Under the pieces are notes generated by a model. The model made no database searches and had not been told where the DNA came from. It was given only the letters and a program-made list of their open reading frames with translations. The translations under genes and the position numbers were made by a program. Shown here one piece after another: positions 23,459 to 31,831 of a stretch of DNA of 64,000 nt (the stretch's first letter is position 1; each line of letters opens with the position of its first letter). Origin of the DNA: Lachnoclostridium sp. An131. GTDB taxonomy: Bacteria > Bacillota > Clostridia > Lachnospirales > Lachnospiraceae. The DNA is taken from assembly GCF_002160825.1 (NCBI RefSeq), contig NZ_NFLI01000002.1, positions 62,001-126,000 on the forward strand. Reading direction: 5' to 3'.

Positions 23459-24241
23459 ATGATTCTATATTTTTCAGGAACCGGAAACAGCGAATACGCA
23501 GCGGAAAGAATTGGAAAAGCGACGGGTGACAAGGTCTTGAATCTGTTCGAGAGGCTGCGTGACGGCGACTGTTCCGGAATAAATTCAGAAAAGCCGTGGG
23601 TGATCGTGACACCTACCTACGCATGGAGAATACCGCGTATTTTACAGAAATGGCTGGAAAGGACAGAGCTGTCGGGAAACAGGGATATTTATTTTGTGAT
23701 GACCTGCGGCGACAGCATTGGGAATGCAGGAAAATACCTGAAACCGCTGTGTGCGAAAAAGGGGCTGAACTACCGTGGATGTGCAAAGGTGGTGATGCCG
23801 GAGAATTATATTGCGTTGTTCCGGACTCCGTCAGAGAAAGAAGCCCTGGGGATTATCAGACAGGCTGAAGAGGCGATTGACCAGGCGGCTTCTGTGATTA
23901 AGAGAGAGGGAGCGTTTCCGGAGCCGGGTGTTACGCTTGGAGACAGAGTGAGCAGCGGAATTGTAAACGACATCTTTTATCCTGTAATTGTGCATTCGAA
24001 AAAATTTTATGTGACGGATGCGTGTATTTCCTGTGGGAAATGCGAAAGGGTCTGTCCGCTTCAAAATATTCATCTGAATCAAGGGAAGCCTGTGTGGGGA
24101 AACAGCTGTACTCATTGTATGGCCTGTATCTGCCGCTGCCCGAAGGAAGCGATTGAGTATGGAAGGCACAGTAAGGGGCTGCCCCGGTATACGTTTCCGA
24201 AGGAAAGCTTTAAAATGGAGGGCGAATGTGATGAAAAATAA
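23459..24241 (+). CDS. EFR1-type flavodoxin-ferredoxin fusion
   Basis: 260 residues. An N-terminal flavodoxin-like domain opens with YFSGTGNSEYAA, the FMN phosphate loop, and continues TPTYAWRIP. The C-terminal part has two [4Fe-4S] motifs, CISCGKCERVCP and CTHCMACICRCP. This domain order is the EFR1 family of Clostridia, an electron carrier of unknown partner. The start is 24 bp after the pseudogene stop with GGAGGAG before it. The end overlaps the hydrolase start by 11 bp, so the two are coupled. Confidence 0.92.
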   Translation: MILYFSGTGNSEYAAERIGKATGDKVLNLFERLRDGDCSGINSEKPWVIVTPTYAWRIPRILQKWLERTELSGNRDIYFVMTCGDSIGNAGKYLKPLCAKKGLNYRGCAKVVMPENYIALFRTPSEKEALGIIRQAEEAIDQAASVIKREGAFPEPGVTLGDRVSSGIVNDIFYPVIVHSKKFYVTDACISCGKCERVCPLQNIHLNQGKPVWGNSCTHCMACICRCPKEAIEYGRHSKGLPRYTFPKESFKMEGECDEK

Positions 24242-24803
24242 TAAAATCGCTGTAGTATTTCCGGGAGTGGGGTATCATGCAGATAAGCCGCTTCTGTATT
24301 ACAGCAGAAAGCTGGCCGTGCAGTATGGCTATGAAGTAATCTGCGCGGAGTATGGGAGACTTCCGTCTGGAATCAAGGGAGACGCGAAGAAAATGTATGA
24401 GGCCTATGAGCAGGCGTCTGCCTATGTGGAAGAGCAGCTTTCAAGGATAGATTTTTCTTCCTGCAGCCATGTGCTGTTCCTGTCCAAGAGCATCGGGACG
24501 GCTGTGGCAGCGTCCTATGATAGGAAAAAACAGATTGGCGCAGGACATGTCTATTACACTCCGGTGGCAGCGTCGTTTCAGGCTATTGGGACGGAAGGGA
24601 TCGTGTTCCATGGGACGGGCGACGACTGGGCAAAGACAGAGACCATCAAGGAGGAGTGTGCAAAGAGGGGACTGCCGCTCTTTTTGACGGAGCATGCGAA
24701 TCATTCGATGGAAACCGGAGACGCGCTGCAGGATCTGGAGACCCTCAGGACAATTATGCAGGAGACAGACAGGTATATTCGGGAATTCTCCGCACGGCAA
24801 TAA
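24231..24803 (+). CDS. small alpha/beta-hydrolase-like protein
   Basis: 190 residues. The fold pattern fits a compact alpha/beta hydrolase: AVVFPGVGYHADKPLLYYSRK at the start, the nucleophile elbow LSKSIGTAVA (S-x-S-x-G), GIVFHGTGDDWA before the acidic strand and ANHSME supplying His. No lid is present and no signal peptide is visible. The ATG at 24231 follows GGAGGGCGA. It is translated together with EFR1, which suggests a shared pathway, but the substrate is unknown. Confidence 0.78.
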   Translation: MKNNKIAVVFPGVGYHADKPLLYYSRKLAVQYGYEVICAEYGRLPSGIKGDAKKMYEAYEQASAYVEEQLSRIDFSSCSHVLFLSKSIGTAVAASYDRKKQIGAGHVYYTPVAASFQAIGTEGIVFHGTGDDWAKTETIKEECAKRGLPLFLTEHANHSMETGDALQDLETLRTIMQETDRYIREFSARQ

Positions 24804-24854
24804 GACTGCCGGAAGGATATGTTCTGTGACTGTGCACGACAGCTTATAAAACGG

Positions 24855-24917
24855 AAAAAACGTCTTAAAGACAGCGGGCGATGTGCCGGAAATGTTGCTT
24901 TAAGGCGTTTTTTTATG
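24855..24917 (+). terminator. terminator after the EFR1-hydrolase operon
   Basis: AAAAAACGTCTTAAAG pairs with CTTTAAGGCGTTTTTT across a 27-nt loop, with seven T at the end. Confidence 0.8.
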
Positions 24918-25009
24918 TCTCATTTTCTGCAGCTGAGGTGTCTAATATGATGTAGATATCTTGATGGATATGCTGCTACAGGATACGGAGAACAGAAGGG
25001 AGGGAGCCT

Positions 25010-25528
25010 ATGAATGAGCAGGAAAAGCAGCTGACGGAGCTGTACCACAGATACGGGACAGAGCTTCAAAGGCTTTGCTATCTCTATTTGAAGGATTATC
25101 ATCTGTCAGAGGATGCAGTATCGGAGACCTTTCTGCGGGCCTGGGGAAAACTGCCCGGTTTTCGCGGACAGGCCTCGATGAAGACCTGGCTGACCCGGAT
25201 CGCCATAAACGTCTGCCGGAACCGACTCAGATCTCCCGCTTACAGGGAACGGAGCATAGAGGAATTGACGGAAGCGGGAAACATATCGGAAGGGCTGAGG
25301 TCCTGCAGACCGGAAGAGACAGAGGAGCGTCTCTGGGTCAGCGGCGAAATTATGGCGCTCCCTGTGAAGTACAGAGAAGTGATTCTTCTATATTATTATC
25401 AGGAACTGACCGTGAAGGAGATTGCGCGGCTTCTCCATGTTCCTGCCAGCACTGTGGGAGGAAGGCTGAAACGGGCGAAAGCGATGCTAAGATCCAGACT
25501 GAAGGAGGGATATTTTGATGAAGCGTAA
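25010..25528 (+). CDS. ECF-type sigma factor
   Basis: 172 residues with sigma-70 regions 2 and 4 only. Region 2 has LYLKDYHLSEDAVSETFLRAW and FRGQASMKTWLTRIAIN; region 4 has LPVKYREVILLYYYQELTVKEIARLLHVPASTVGGRLKRAK. ECF sigma factors switch on stress or envelope genes when released from a membrane partner. GAGGGAG precedes the ATG. The stop overlaps the next start by 11 bp, and that gene encodes a one-helix membrane protein, the standard sigma/anti-sigma pairing. Confidence 0.94.
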   Translation: MNEQEKQLTELYHRYGTELQRLCYLYLKDYHLSEDAVSETFLRAWGKLPGFRGQASMKTWLTRIAINVCRNRLRSPAYRERSIEELTEAGNISEGLRSCRPEETEERLWVSGEIMALPVKYREVILLYYYQELTVKEIARLLHVPASTVGGRLKRAKAMLRSRLKEGYFDEA

Positions 25529-26327
25529 TATAAAAGAAGAGATTGACAGGGAGCTTTCCTATATTCAGGCGGATGAACAGAAGCTTCAGAATATATTGGA
25601 AAGACGTCCGGAACAGCACAGGGGAATTTCGAAGGCGAGGGTTGCGCTCTGCGTGATGCTTCTGGTGCTTCTTGCATCTGTTCCCGTGTCGGCCAGCGTG
25701 CTGCGGACTATCCGGGGAACTACGCGTATCACAGAGGAAAACAGGGAGCTTGTAGGACAAAAGCAGTATGCAGTATCAGAGGATGCAGAAGAGGGAATCG
25801 GGCAGGAGCACGCAGGTACAGAGATGCCGGAGGTTTCTCCATACATGACGGCGGAAGCGGCGTCTGAGCAGACAGATGGAATTATCCGGGAGATCGGGCT
25901 GGACCGGGAAGGAAATCCCTGCCTTTATGACGGACAGATTATCACGGTGATTGAGCTGAACGAGGCTTCAGAGGGGAAAAGCTGGAAGATAGAACCGCTT
26001 CTTTCCGGCAATGGCGATGTCACTGTTTTTGCCAGGGGGAATGGAGAGGGGTGGTATCTTAAGGAGGGGCAGACCTTGACTCTGCGCTACCGGATAGATC
26101 CGTCAGAGGTCTTTGGGGGAGATGTGGAAAACGGAGAGACTATGAGTGTAGGGTATATCTGCAATCACACATTCCAGAGCGCACAGCTGCATGTGAAGGC
26201 CAAAGAGTTTTCCTATACGCTGACGGCGCCGGAGGATGGCGTTTACTACTTCTATAATGAAAATTTCTCCGCAGGATATATCTATCTGTCAGAAGGAGAG
26301 ATAGCAGCAGGAGAGCAGGGCCGTTAA
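25518..26327 (+). CDS. membrane-anchored anti-sigma-like protein (DUF4179-like)
   Basis: 269 residues. A cytoplasmic part of about 40 residues (KRNIKEEIDRELSYIQADEQKL) precedes one membrane helix (ARVALCVMLLVLLASVPVSA, about 37-56). The large outer domain has beta-rich stretches (CLYDGQIITVIELNE and VYYFYNENFSAGYIYL). The layout fits an anti-sigma factor that holds the upstream ECF sigma at the membrane. No zinc-binding HxxxCxxC motif is present. The ATG at 25518 follows GGAGGGA. Confidence 0.75.
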   Translation: MKRNIKEEIDRELSYIQADEQKLQNILERRPEQHRGISKARVALCVMLLVLLASVPVSASVLRTIRGTTRITEENRELVGQKQYAVSEDAEEGIGQEHAGTEMPEVSPYMTAEAASEQTDGIIREIGLDREGNPCLYDGQIITVIELNEASEGKSWKIEPLLSGNGDVTVFARGNGEGWYLKEGQTLTLRYRIDPSEVFGGDVENGETMSVGYICNHTFQSAQLHVKAKEFSYTLTAPEDGVYYFYNENFSAGYIYLSEGEIAAGEQGR

Positions 26328-26340
26328 GGCCCTCTCCTGC
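26306..26340. terminator. shared hairpin between convergent genes
   Basis: GCAGGAGA, GCA bulge, GGGCC, loop GTTAA, GGCCC, TCTCCTGC. It lies at the meeting point of two convergent genes and lacks a T-run. Confidence 0.55.
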
Positions 26341-26349
26341 CGCAGAGGT

Positions 26350-27330
26350 CTAAGAAAGCTTCCCGAGTCCCGGGTACCCATAAGCGCTTACAGCGCTTTC
26401 TACTGCCCGGATAACAGCCTCGCTTACAGCTTCGGCTGCCAGTGTTCCGGTCAGATCCTGGTCTGCCGGTATGTCTCCGACAGAAACGGCGTAGATGCTG
26501 TCCCCGTCGGCGGAGGTGTGTACGGGACGTATGGAACGGGCGTACCCGTCGTGTGCCATGCCCGCGATTTTGCACAGGGAGGATTTGTTGAATTTTCCGT
26601 TGGTGATGACGACGCCCAGGGTGGTGTTTCCTGTAAACTTGTTTTCTATGATTTCCGTATTGGCATACATCAGCTCTTCTGTGGAACGGAAGGACCTTTT
26701 ATCTTCAGCCAGAAGCCCTGCTATTTTTCTGCCGGTTTTCCAGTCATAGATGTCGCCAAGAGCATTGACAGCTACGACAGCGCCCACCTGCAGCCCGCCG
26801 ATTTGAAAGGCGCAGCTGCCGATGCCGGATTTCATGCAGTAATCCATGCCTGCAAATTTTCCCACGGTAGCCCCGCAGCCGGCGCCGAAATTTCCGTCCC
26901 GGTAGTTTCCTGTTCCGTTCGTTTCTGAATTCATACAGGCCTCGTACCCCATAGCACGATCTGGCCGCACATGCGGATCGCCTGTGGTCAGGTCAAACAG
27001 ATCGGACTGGCATACAAGCGGCACCCTGAGGGAGGGGCCGACCTCAAAGCCGACCCCCCTCTCCTCCAGATACTGCATGACTCCGCCTGCCGCGTCCAGT
27101 CCGTAGGCGCTGCCGCCTGCCAGCAGAATTCCGTGGACAGCCTGTGCCGCCGCGAGGGGCTTCAGAAGCTCTGATTCACGCGACGCAGGCCCGCCGCCCC
27201 GGACGTCCAGGCCGGCAGCCATTCCCTTTTCTGAAAGAAATACGGTGCAGCCGGTTCCGGCTGCAGAGTTTTCGGCCTGTCCGATCCGGATTCCTTTTAT
27301 TTCCTGAATGCTGATTTCTTTTTTTGTCAT
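26350..27330 (-). CDS. P1-family (DmpA-type, S58) N-terminal nucleophile peptidase
   Basis: 326 residues. The family is made as one chain that cuts itself so that a new Ser or Thr N-terminus becomes the nucleophile; members are aminopeptidases or beta-peptidases. Visible blocks are GIRIGQAENSAAGTG, LDVRGGGPASRE, GILLAGGSAYGLDAAGGVM and GNTTLGVVITN, the last containing the likely self-cleavage point before Thr. The ATG at 27330 follows GGAAAGGGAAG. It is transcribed opposite to the ribosomal protein operon. No signal peptide is present. Confidence 0.9.
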   Translation of the reverse strand: MTKKEISIQEIKGIRIGQAENSAAGTGCTVFLSEKGMAAGLDVRGGGPASRESELLKPLAAAQAVHGILLAGGSAYGLDAAGGVMQYLEERGVGFEVGPSLRVPLVCQSDLFDLTTGDPHVRPDRAMGYEACMNSETNGTGNYRDGNFGAGCGATVGKFAGMDYCMKSGIGSCAFQIGGLQVGAVVAVNALGDIYDWKTGRKIAGLLAEDKRSFRSTEELMYANTEIIENKFTGNTTLGVVITNGKFNKSSLCKIAGMAHDGYARSIRPVHTSADGDSIYAVSVGDIPADQDLTGTLAAEAVSEAVIRAVESAVSAYGYPGLGKLS

Positions 27331-27422
27331 CTTCCCTTTCCTTCTCCTTTTCCCGTTTCCTTTTTGCGCTTTCCTTCCGTGTTTGCCGGAATTCCGGCTG
27401 TATCTGCTTATATGTATATCTA

Positions 27423-27451
27423 AGTATATCATTTGTGATGTTTGTTCACAA
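27423..27451 (-). promoter_or_regulatory. promoter of the P1 peptidase gene with an inverted repeat
   Basis: Minus strand: TTGTGA (27446-27451), 17 bp, TATACT (27423-27428). The -35 is one arm of a perfect inverted repeat, TTGTGA, 7 nt, TCACAA (27433-27451). Confidence 0.65.
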
Positions 27452-27572
27452 TGGCAGGCAGCGGCGGATTGTTCCTGCCAGACGCTGTGCGCCAGCGGTC
27501 GCCACCTTCAAAGTGGAAATAAACTTTTCATTTCAGTGGAAAAAAGTTTTTGGCAAAATACAGAAAAAATGC

Positions 27573-27601
27573 TTGCATTCCAGGTTCTGTTATGCTAGAC
27601 T
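27573..27601 (+). promoter_or_regulatory. promoter of the rpmJ-rplQ operon
   Basis: TTGCAT (27573-27578), 17 bp, TAGACT (27596-27601) with a TG one base upstream of the -10. A GCGC-rich hairpin with TTTTTT follows at about 27626-27665 and could attenuate. Confidence 0.6.
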
Positions 27602-27816
27602 ACTATACGTATGATCTCTGCGGGGATTTTGCGCCTGTTTTTGCGCGCTTTTTTATGGGGCGCAGGACAGGAAAAAGTCCGAAAGCCGGATTTTATGCGG
27701 GATGTCCGAAAGAGGTCTGAAGCAAGAGACGCCTTGTTTTCCAAACCCCTTCCGCTTCAGAACCCAGTCGCCGGGAGGATGAGGAGAACGCAAGATGTGA
27801 AAGGAGGATTTTTACG

Positions 27817-27930
27817 ATGAAGGTAAGATCATCTGTAAAACCCATTTGCGAGAAATGCAAAATCATCAAAAGAAAAGGTAGTATCAGAGTAATTTGCGAG
27901 AACCCGAAGCATAAGCAGCGCCAGGGATAA
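27817..27930 (+). CDS. rpmJ: 50S ribosomal protein L36
   Basis: 37 residues, the normal length. It starts [14 protein letters not shown] and has the zinc ribbon ligands Cys11, Cys14, Cys27 and His32 ([11 protein letters not shown] at the end). AAGGAGG lies ten bases before the ATG. In most Firmicutes infA stands directly upstream; here the upstream gene is a divergent peptidase, so the ribosomal cluster is broken at this point. Confidence 0.95.
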   Translation: MKVRSSVKPICEKCKIIKRKGSIRVICENPKHKQRQG

Positions 27931-28247
27931 TTCCGCAGACTGTGATTCTTGTGATAAAAATTTTGTGCGGCTGTGCATTGCGCGCTTGACAGGAGCAAAA
28001 AGGCCGGATTCAGCGGTCATGGCAGTCCCGGAAGGGAGAGCGCCAATGTATTTACAAAATAGATTTCACCAGGATTATTCACAATGATATTGCTTAAAAC
28101 GGAGAAATGTGTATACAGAGTATCTGAAAGGCCGGGTCTTTATCCGGCTGGACGCGCGGGGAAAGCGTGTCTCATTTAGGAAAGTGTCAGCGGGCACCTA
28201 TTAAAAAACGCCCGAACCCAATTTTTTCAAAATGGAGGAATAATCAA
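27931..28247 (+). other. long leader between rpmJ and rpsM with several hairpins
   Basis: 317 bp, unusually long for this operon. Hairpins include GCCGG/CCGGC (about 28131-28147), ACGC/GCGT (28152-28168) and CGGGC/GCCCG (28191-28214), all close to the rpsM start. It may hold an autoregulatory ribosomal-protein leader or a second promoter; TTTACA at 28051 is a possible -35. No gene is seen. Confidence 0.5.
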
Positions 28248-28616
28248 ATGGCTCGTATTTCTGGTGTAGACTTACCGAGAGAGAAGCGTGTGGAGATCGG
28301 CTTGACCTACGTCTACGGCATCGGACGCGCAAGCGCCAACAAGATTCTGGAAGCGGCGAAGGTAAATCCGGATACCCGTGTAAGAGACCTGACTGACGAT
28401 GAGGTCAGAAGAATCAGCGCAGTGATCGACGCTGACTATCAGGTAGAGGGTGACCTGAGACGTGAGATCGCTATGAATATCAAGCGTCTGCAGGAGATTG
28501 GATGCTACAGAGGTATCCGTCACCGTAAAGGACTTCCGGTTCGCGGTCAGAAGACAAAGACGAACGCGAGAACGAGAAAGGGTCCGAAGAGAACCGTAGC
28601 AAACAAGAAGAAATAG
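28248..28616 (+). CDS. rpsM: 30S ribosomal protein S13
   Basis: 122 residues. Typical S13 blocks: [26 protein letters not shown], the helix-two-turn-helix, and the basic end [22 protein letters not shown]. It binds 16S rRNA in the head of the small subunit and contacts the P-site tRNA. GGAGGAATAATCAA precedes the ATG at 28248. Confidence 0.97.
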   Translation: MARISGVDLPREKRVEIGLTYVYGIGRASANKILEAAKVNPDTRVRDLTDDEVRRISAVIDADYQVEGDLRREIAMNIKRLQEIGCYRGIRHRKGLPVRGQKTKTNARTRKGPKRTVANKKK

Positions 28617-28620
28617 GCAC

Positions 28621-28775
28621 CCCGCACTTAGCGAAAGCAAGCGCTTGGCGCGTCCCCCAGGGGACTTTCTCTTGGCCTTACGGCCAATTCACCTTGCAGC
28701 TTGAGGTTAGTGCGAAAGCCCACCCGGACACTTAATGAATGACGAGTGAAACGAGGAAATGAATTTAGTGACCGT
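28621..28775. ncRNA. structured intergenic element between rpsM and rpsK
   Basis: About 150 bp with clear hairpins: GTCCC, CCAG, GGGAC (28652-28665) and TTGGCC, TTAC, GGCCAA (28672-28687). CACTTA and TTTAGTG motifs stand near its two ends. It has no coding frame and does not look like a normal operon spacer. It may be a mobile repeat or a regulatory RNA. Strand and class are uncertain. Confidence 0.45.
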
Positions 28776-28827
28776 GGTGTTTCCTGATTTTTTATTTTTA
28801 AGAAAGAAGAAAGTAGGTTAGTTTAAA

Positions 28828-29220
28828 ATGGCGAAAGTTACAAAGAAAGTGACAAAAAAGCGCGTAAAGAAAAACGTTGAACGCGGACAGGCACATATTC
28901 AGTCATCTTTTAACAATACGATTGTAACGCTGACAGATACTGAAGGAAATGCTCTCTCCTGGGCAAGTGCCGGTGGTCTGGGATTTAGAGGTTCAAGGAA
29001 ATCTACTCCGTATGCTGCACAGATGGCGGCTGAGACAGCAACCAAGGCAGCTCTGGTACATGGACTCAAGACTGTAGATGTAATGGTTAAGGGACCGGGT
29101 TCCGGCCGTGAGGCTGCAATCCGTGCACTTCAGGCATGTGGCCTTGAGGTAGTTAGTATCCGTGACGTGACACCCGTTCCGCATAACGGATGCCGTCCGC
29201 CCAAACGCAGAAGAGTCTAA
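28828..29220 (+). CDS. rpsK: 30S ribosomal protein S11
   Basis: 130 residues, full length. Family blocks: [55 protein letters not shown] and the end [19 protein letters not shown]. It sits in the platform of the small subunit near the Shine-Dalgarno helix. The ribosome site is weak (AAGTAGG), which may follow from the inserted element upstream. Confidence 0.97.
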   Translation: MAKVTKKVTKKRVKKNVERGQAHIQSSFNNTIVTLTDTEGNALSWASAGGLGFRGSRKSTPYAAQMAAETATKAALVHGLKTVDVMVKGPGSGREAAIRALQACGLEVVSIRDVTPVPHNGCRPPKRRRV

Positions 29221-29238
29221 TTAGGAGGTAGAAGAGCA

Positions 29239-29832
29239 ATGGCAGTAAATCGTGTTCCGGTTTTAAAAAGATGTCGTTCCCTTGGTCTGGAGCCGACCGT
29301 TTTAGGTATTGATAAAAAGTCAACAAGAGAGTTAAAGAGATCCAGCAGAAAGGTTTCCGAGTATGGACTGCAGCTTCGTGAGAAGCAGAAAGCAAAGTTC
29401 ATCTACGGCGTTCTGGAGAAGCCTTTCCGCAATTACTATGAGAAAGCTGATAGAATGAAGGGCATGACAGGTGAAAACCTGATGATCATGCTGGAATCCA
29501 GACTGGACAACGTAGTGTTCCGTCTGGGCCTTGCCAGAACCAGAAGAGAGGCAAGACAGATCGTAGATCACAAGCACGTTCTGGTAAACGGCAAGCAGGT
29601 AAATATCCCGTCCTACCTGGTAAAGGCCGGCGATGTCATCGAGATCAAGGAGAAGTGCAAGAGCTCTCAGAGATACAAGGATATCGTAGAGGCAACCGGC
29701 GGAAGACTGGTTCCGGAGTGGCTGGAGTCTGATCTGGAGGCCCTGAAGGGAACTGTAAAGGAGCTTCCGTCCAGAGATGCTATCGACGTACCGGTAAATG
29801 AGATGCTTATCGTCGAGCTCTACTCCAAGTAA
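29239..29832 (+). CDS. rpsD: 30S ribosomal protein S4
   Basis: 197 residues. S4 starts assembly of the small subunit and is the usual translational regulator of this operon. It starts [19 protein letters not shown], without the Cys cluster of the zinc form. The S4 RNA-binding domain is at about 88-150 ([31 protein letters not shown]). TTAGGAGG precedes the ATG. Confidence 0.97.
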   Translation: MAVNRVPVLKRCRSLGLEPTVLGIDKKSTRELKRSSRKVSEYGLQLREKQKAKFIYGVLEKPFRNYYEKADRMKGMTGENLMIMLESRLDNVVFRLGLARTRREARQIVDHKHVLVNGKQVNIPSYLVKAGDVIEIKEKCKSSQRYKDIVEATGGRLVPEWLESDLEALKGTVKELPSRDAIDVPVNEMLIVELYSK

Positions 29833-29892
29833 GCTGTAGCCAGACATTCGGCAGCGTAACACCCAGACCAAATATGAAGGAGGGGCCTTTTA

Positions 29893-30852
29893 GTGTTCGA
29901 TTTTAATAAACCGAAAATTGAGATTGCAGAGATTTCAAATGATAAGAAATACGGGAGATTTGTAGTTGAGCCGCTTGAGAGAGGCTATGGTACGACACTG
30001 GGCAATTCCCTGAGAAGAATCATGCTTTCTTCGTTACCGGGTGCAGCAGTAAGCCAGGTAAAGATTGAGGGTGTTCTGCATGAGTTCAGTTCCATTCCCG
30101 GAGTAAAGGAAGACGTAACTGAGATCATTATGAATATCAAAAATCTGGCTATTCGGAATACAAGCGACAGCAGCGATCCGAAGATCGCCTACATCGAGTT
30201 TGACGGTGAAGGCGTTGTGACGGCGGCTGATATTCAGGCAGATCCCGATATTGAGATCCTGAATCCTGAGCTTGTGATCGCTCATCTGAACGGCGGCGCG
30301 GACAGCAAGCTGTACATGGAGCTGACGATTACGAAGGGCAGAGGCTACGTAAGCGCGGAGAAGAATAAGAATCCGGATCTTCCCATTGGCGTGATTGCGG
30401 TGGATTCCATCTACACGCCGGTAGAGCGCGTGAACATGACAGTTCAGGATACGCGTGTGGGTCAGGTGACCGACTTTGATAAGCTGACGCTGGATGTATA
30501 TACGAACGGAACCCTGGTTCCGGACGAGGCAGTCAGCCTGGCTGCAAAGGTATTAAGCGAGCACCTGAGCCTGTTCATTGACCTGTCCGAGAATGCCAAG
30601 ACCGCAGAGGTTATGGTAGAGAAAGAGGACAATGAGAAAGAGAAAGTGCTCGAGATGAGCATTGACGAGCTGGAGCTTTCCGTGCGCTCGTTCAACTGCT
30701 TAAAGAGAGCAGGAATCAATACAGTAGAAGAGCTTTGCAACCGTACTCCGGAGGATATGATGAAGGTCCGCAACCTGGGCCGCAAGTCCCTCGAGGAGGT
30801 ACTGGCGAAGCTGAAGGAGCTCGGCCTGGAGCTGAACCCAAGCGAGGAGTAA
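29893..30852 (+). CDS. rpoA: RNA polymerase alpha subunit
   Basis: 319 residues. The N-terminal assembly domain has [26 protein letters not shown]; the C-terminal domain (about 250-312) has [22 protein letters not shown] and [11 protein letters not shown], which binds upstream DNA and activators. GTG start at 29893 with AAGGAGGGG before it. It is co-transcribed with rpsD and rplQ, as in most bacteria. Confidence 0.98.
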   Translation: MFDFNKPKIEIAEISNDKKYGRFVVEPLERGYGTTLGNSLRRIMLSSLPGAAVSQVKIEGVLHEFSSIPGVKEDVTEIIMNIKNLAIRNTSDSSDPKIAYIEFDGEGVVTAADIQADPDIEILNPELVIAHLNGGADSKLYMELTITKGRGYVSAEKNKNPDLPIGVIAVDSIYTPVERVNMTVQDTRVGQVTDFDKLTLDVYTNGTLVPDEAVSLAAKVLSEHLSLFIDLSENAKTAEVMVEKEDNEKEKVLEMSIDELELSVRSFNCLKRAGINTVEELCNRTPEDMMKVRNLGRKSLEEVLAKLKELGLELNPSEE

Positions 30853-31025
30853 TACGCAGGCGCGGGTTTGCTTCCCGGATATCCCCGGGAGGTTCCGCCA
30901 TTTCCGAGCAAAGAGTCTTAATAATTATGGAGGCTCCGGCCGTATAAGCATGACCGGAGCAGCCCTTCTCCAGTAAGACCGAAGATGCATGGGGAAGCGG
31001 TTCCACAGATGGAGGAAAAAGAAAG

Positions 31026-31562
31026 ATGGCAAAGTATAGAAAACTGAGCAGAACATCCAGCCAGAGAAAGGCCCTGCTGAGAAATCAGGTAACGGCTCTT
31101 CTGGAGAACGGAAAGATTGTAACTACCGAGGCAAAGGCTAAGGAAGTACGCAAGATTGCAGAAGGCCTGATTGCCCTTGCAGTAAAGGAGAAGGATAACT
31201 TCGATACCGTTACTGTAACAGCTAAGGTAGCGCGCAAGGACAAAGACGGAAAGCGCGTGAAGGAAGTCGTAGACGGCAAGAAGGTAACCGTATACGATGA
31301 GGTAGAGAAGACGATCAAGAAGGATCAGCCTTCCAGGCTGCATGCAAGACGCCAGATGCTGAAGGTTCTGTATCCGGTAACTGAGGTTCCGGCTGCAGCT
31401 GCCGGCAAGAAGCGTAATACCAAGAAGGTAGATATGCCTGCGAAGCTGTTTGATGAGATTGCGCCGAAGTACGCAAACCGCAACGGCGGATATACCAGAA
31501 TCGTAAAGATCGGCCAGCGTAAGGGCGATGCAGCGATGGAAGTGCTGCTGGAGCTGGTATAA
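31026..31562 (+). CDS. rplQ: 50S ribosomal protein L17, long form
   Basis: 178 residues, against about 120 in most bacteria. The N-terminal core (KLSRTSSQRKALLRNQVTALL, ITTEAKAKEVRK) and the C-terminal core (NRNGGYTRIVKIGQRKGDAAMEVLLELV) are normal. The extra length comes from a middle stretch of about 50 residues rich in Lys, Val and Glu (KDGKRVKEVVDGKKVTVYDE). Such long L17 forms are known in Lachnospiraceae. GGAGGAAAAAG precedes the ATG. It ends the operon. Confidence 0.96.
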   Translation: MAKYRKLSRTSSQRKALLRNQVTALLENGKIVTTEAKAKEVRKIAEGLIALAVKEKDNFDTVTVTAKVARKDKDGKRVKEVVDGKKVTVYDEVEKTIKKDQPSRLHARRQMLKVLYPVTEVPAAAAGKKRNTKKVDMPAKLFDEIAPKYANRNGGYTRIVKIGQRKGDAAMEVLLELV

Positions 31563-31614
31563 GCAGAACGAAAAATCTATGATTTAGTCCGCGCTGGTCG
31601 TGGGCCGGCGGATG

Positions 31615-31663
31615 AAATACCCCCAGGGCAAAGGAGAAATCCGGAGCTCTGGGGGTATTTTTG
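31615..31663 (+). terminator. terminator of the ribosomal protein operon
   Basis: AAATACCCCCAG pairs with CTGGGGGTATTT, 22-nt loop, followed by TTG. A 12-bp perfect stem. Confidence 0.88.
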
Positions 31664-31695
31664 CTGGAGATCCGGCACTTATTCCCATACAATTC

Positions 31696-31724
31696 TTGTC
31701 CTGAGGCTCTCGCTGTGCTACAAT
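31696..31724 (+). promoter_or_regulatory. promoter of the aminotransferase-acyltransferase operon
   Basis: TTGTCC (31696-31701), 17 bp, TACAAT (31719-31724). Confidence 0.75.
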
Positions 31725-31831
31725 AAAAACAATATTCAGGTGATGAAGCAGATATCTGGGTTTATTTTCTGCTTTTCGGGAGACGATAGAGACACAATAT
31801 ATGGAAGAAGGAAACGAGGAGGATACAGAGT

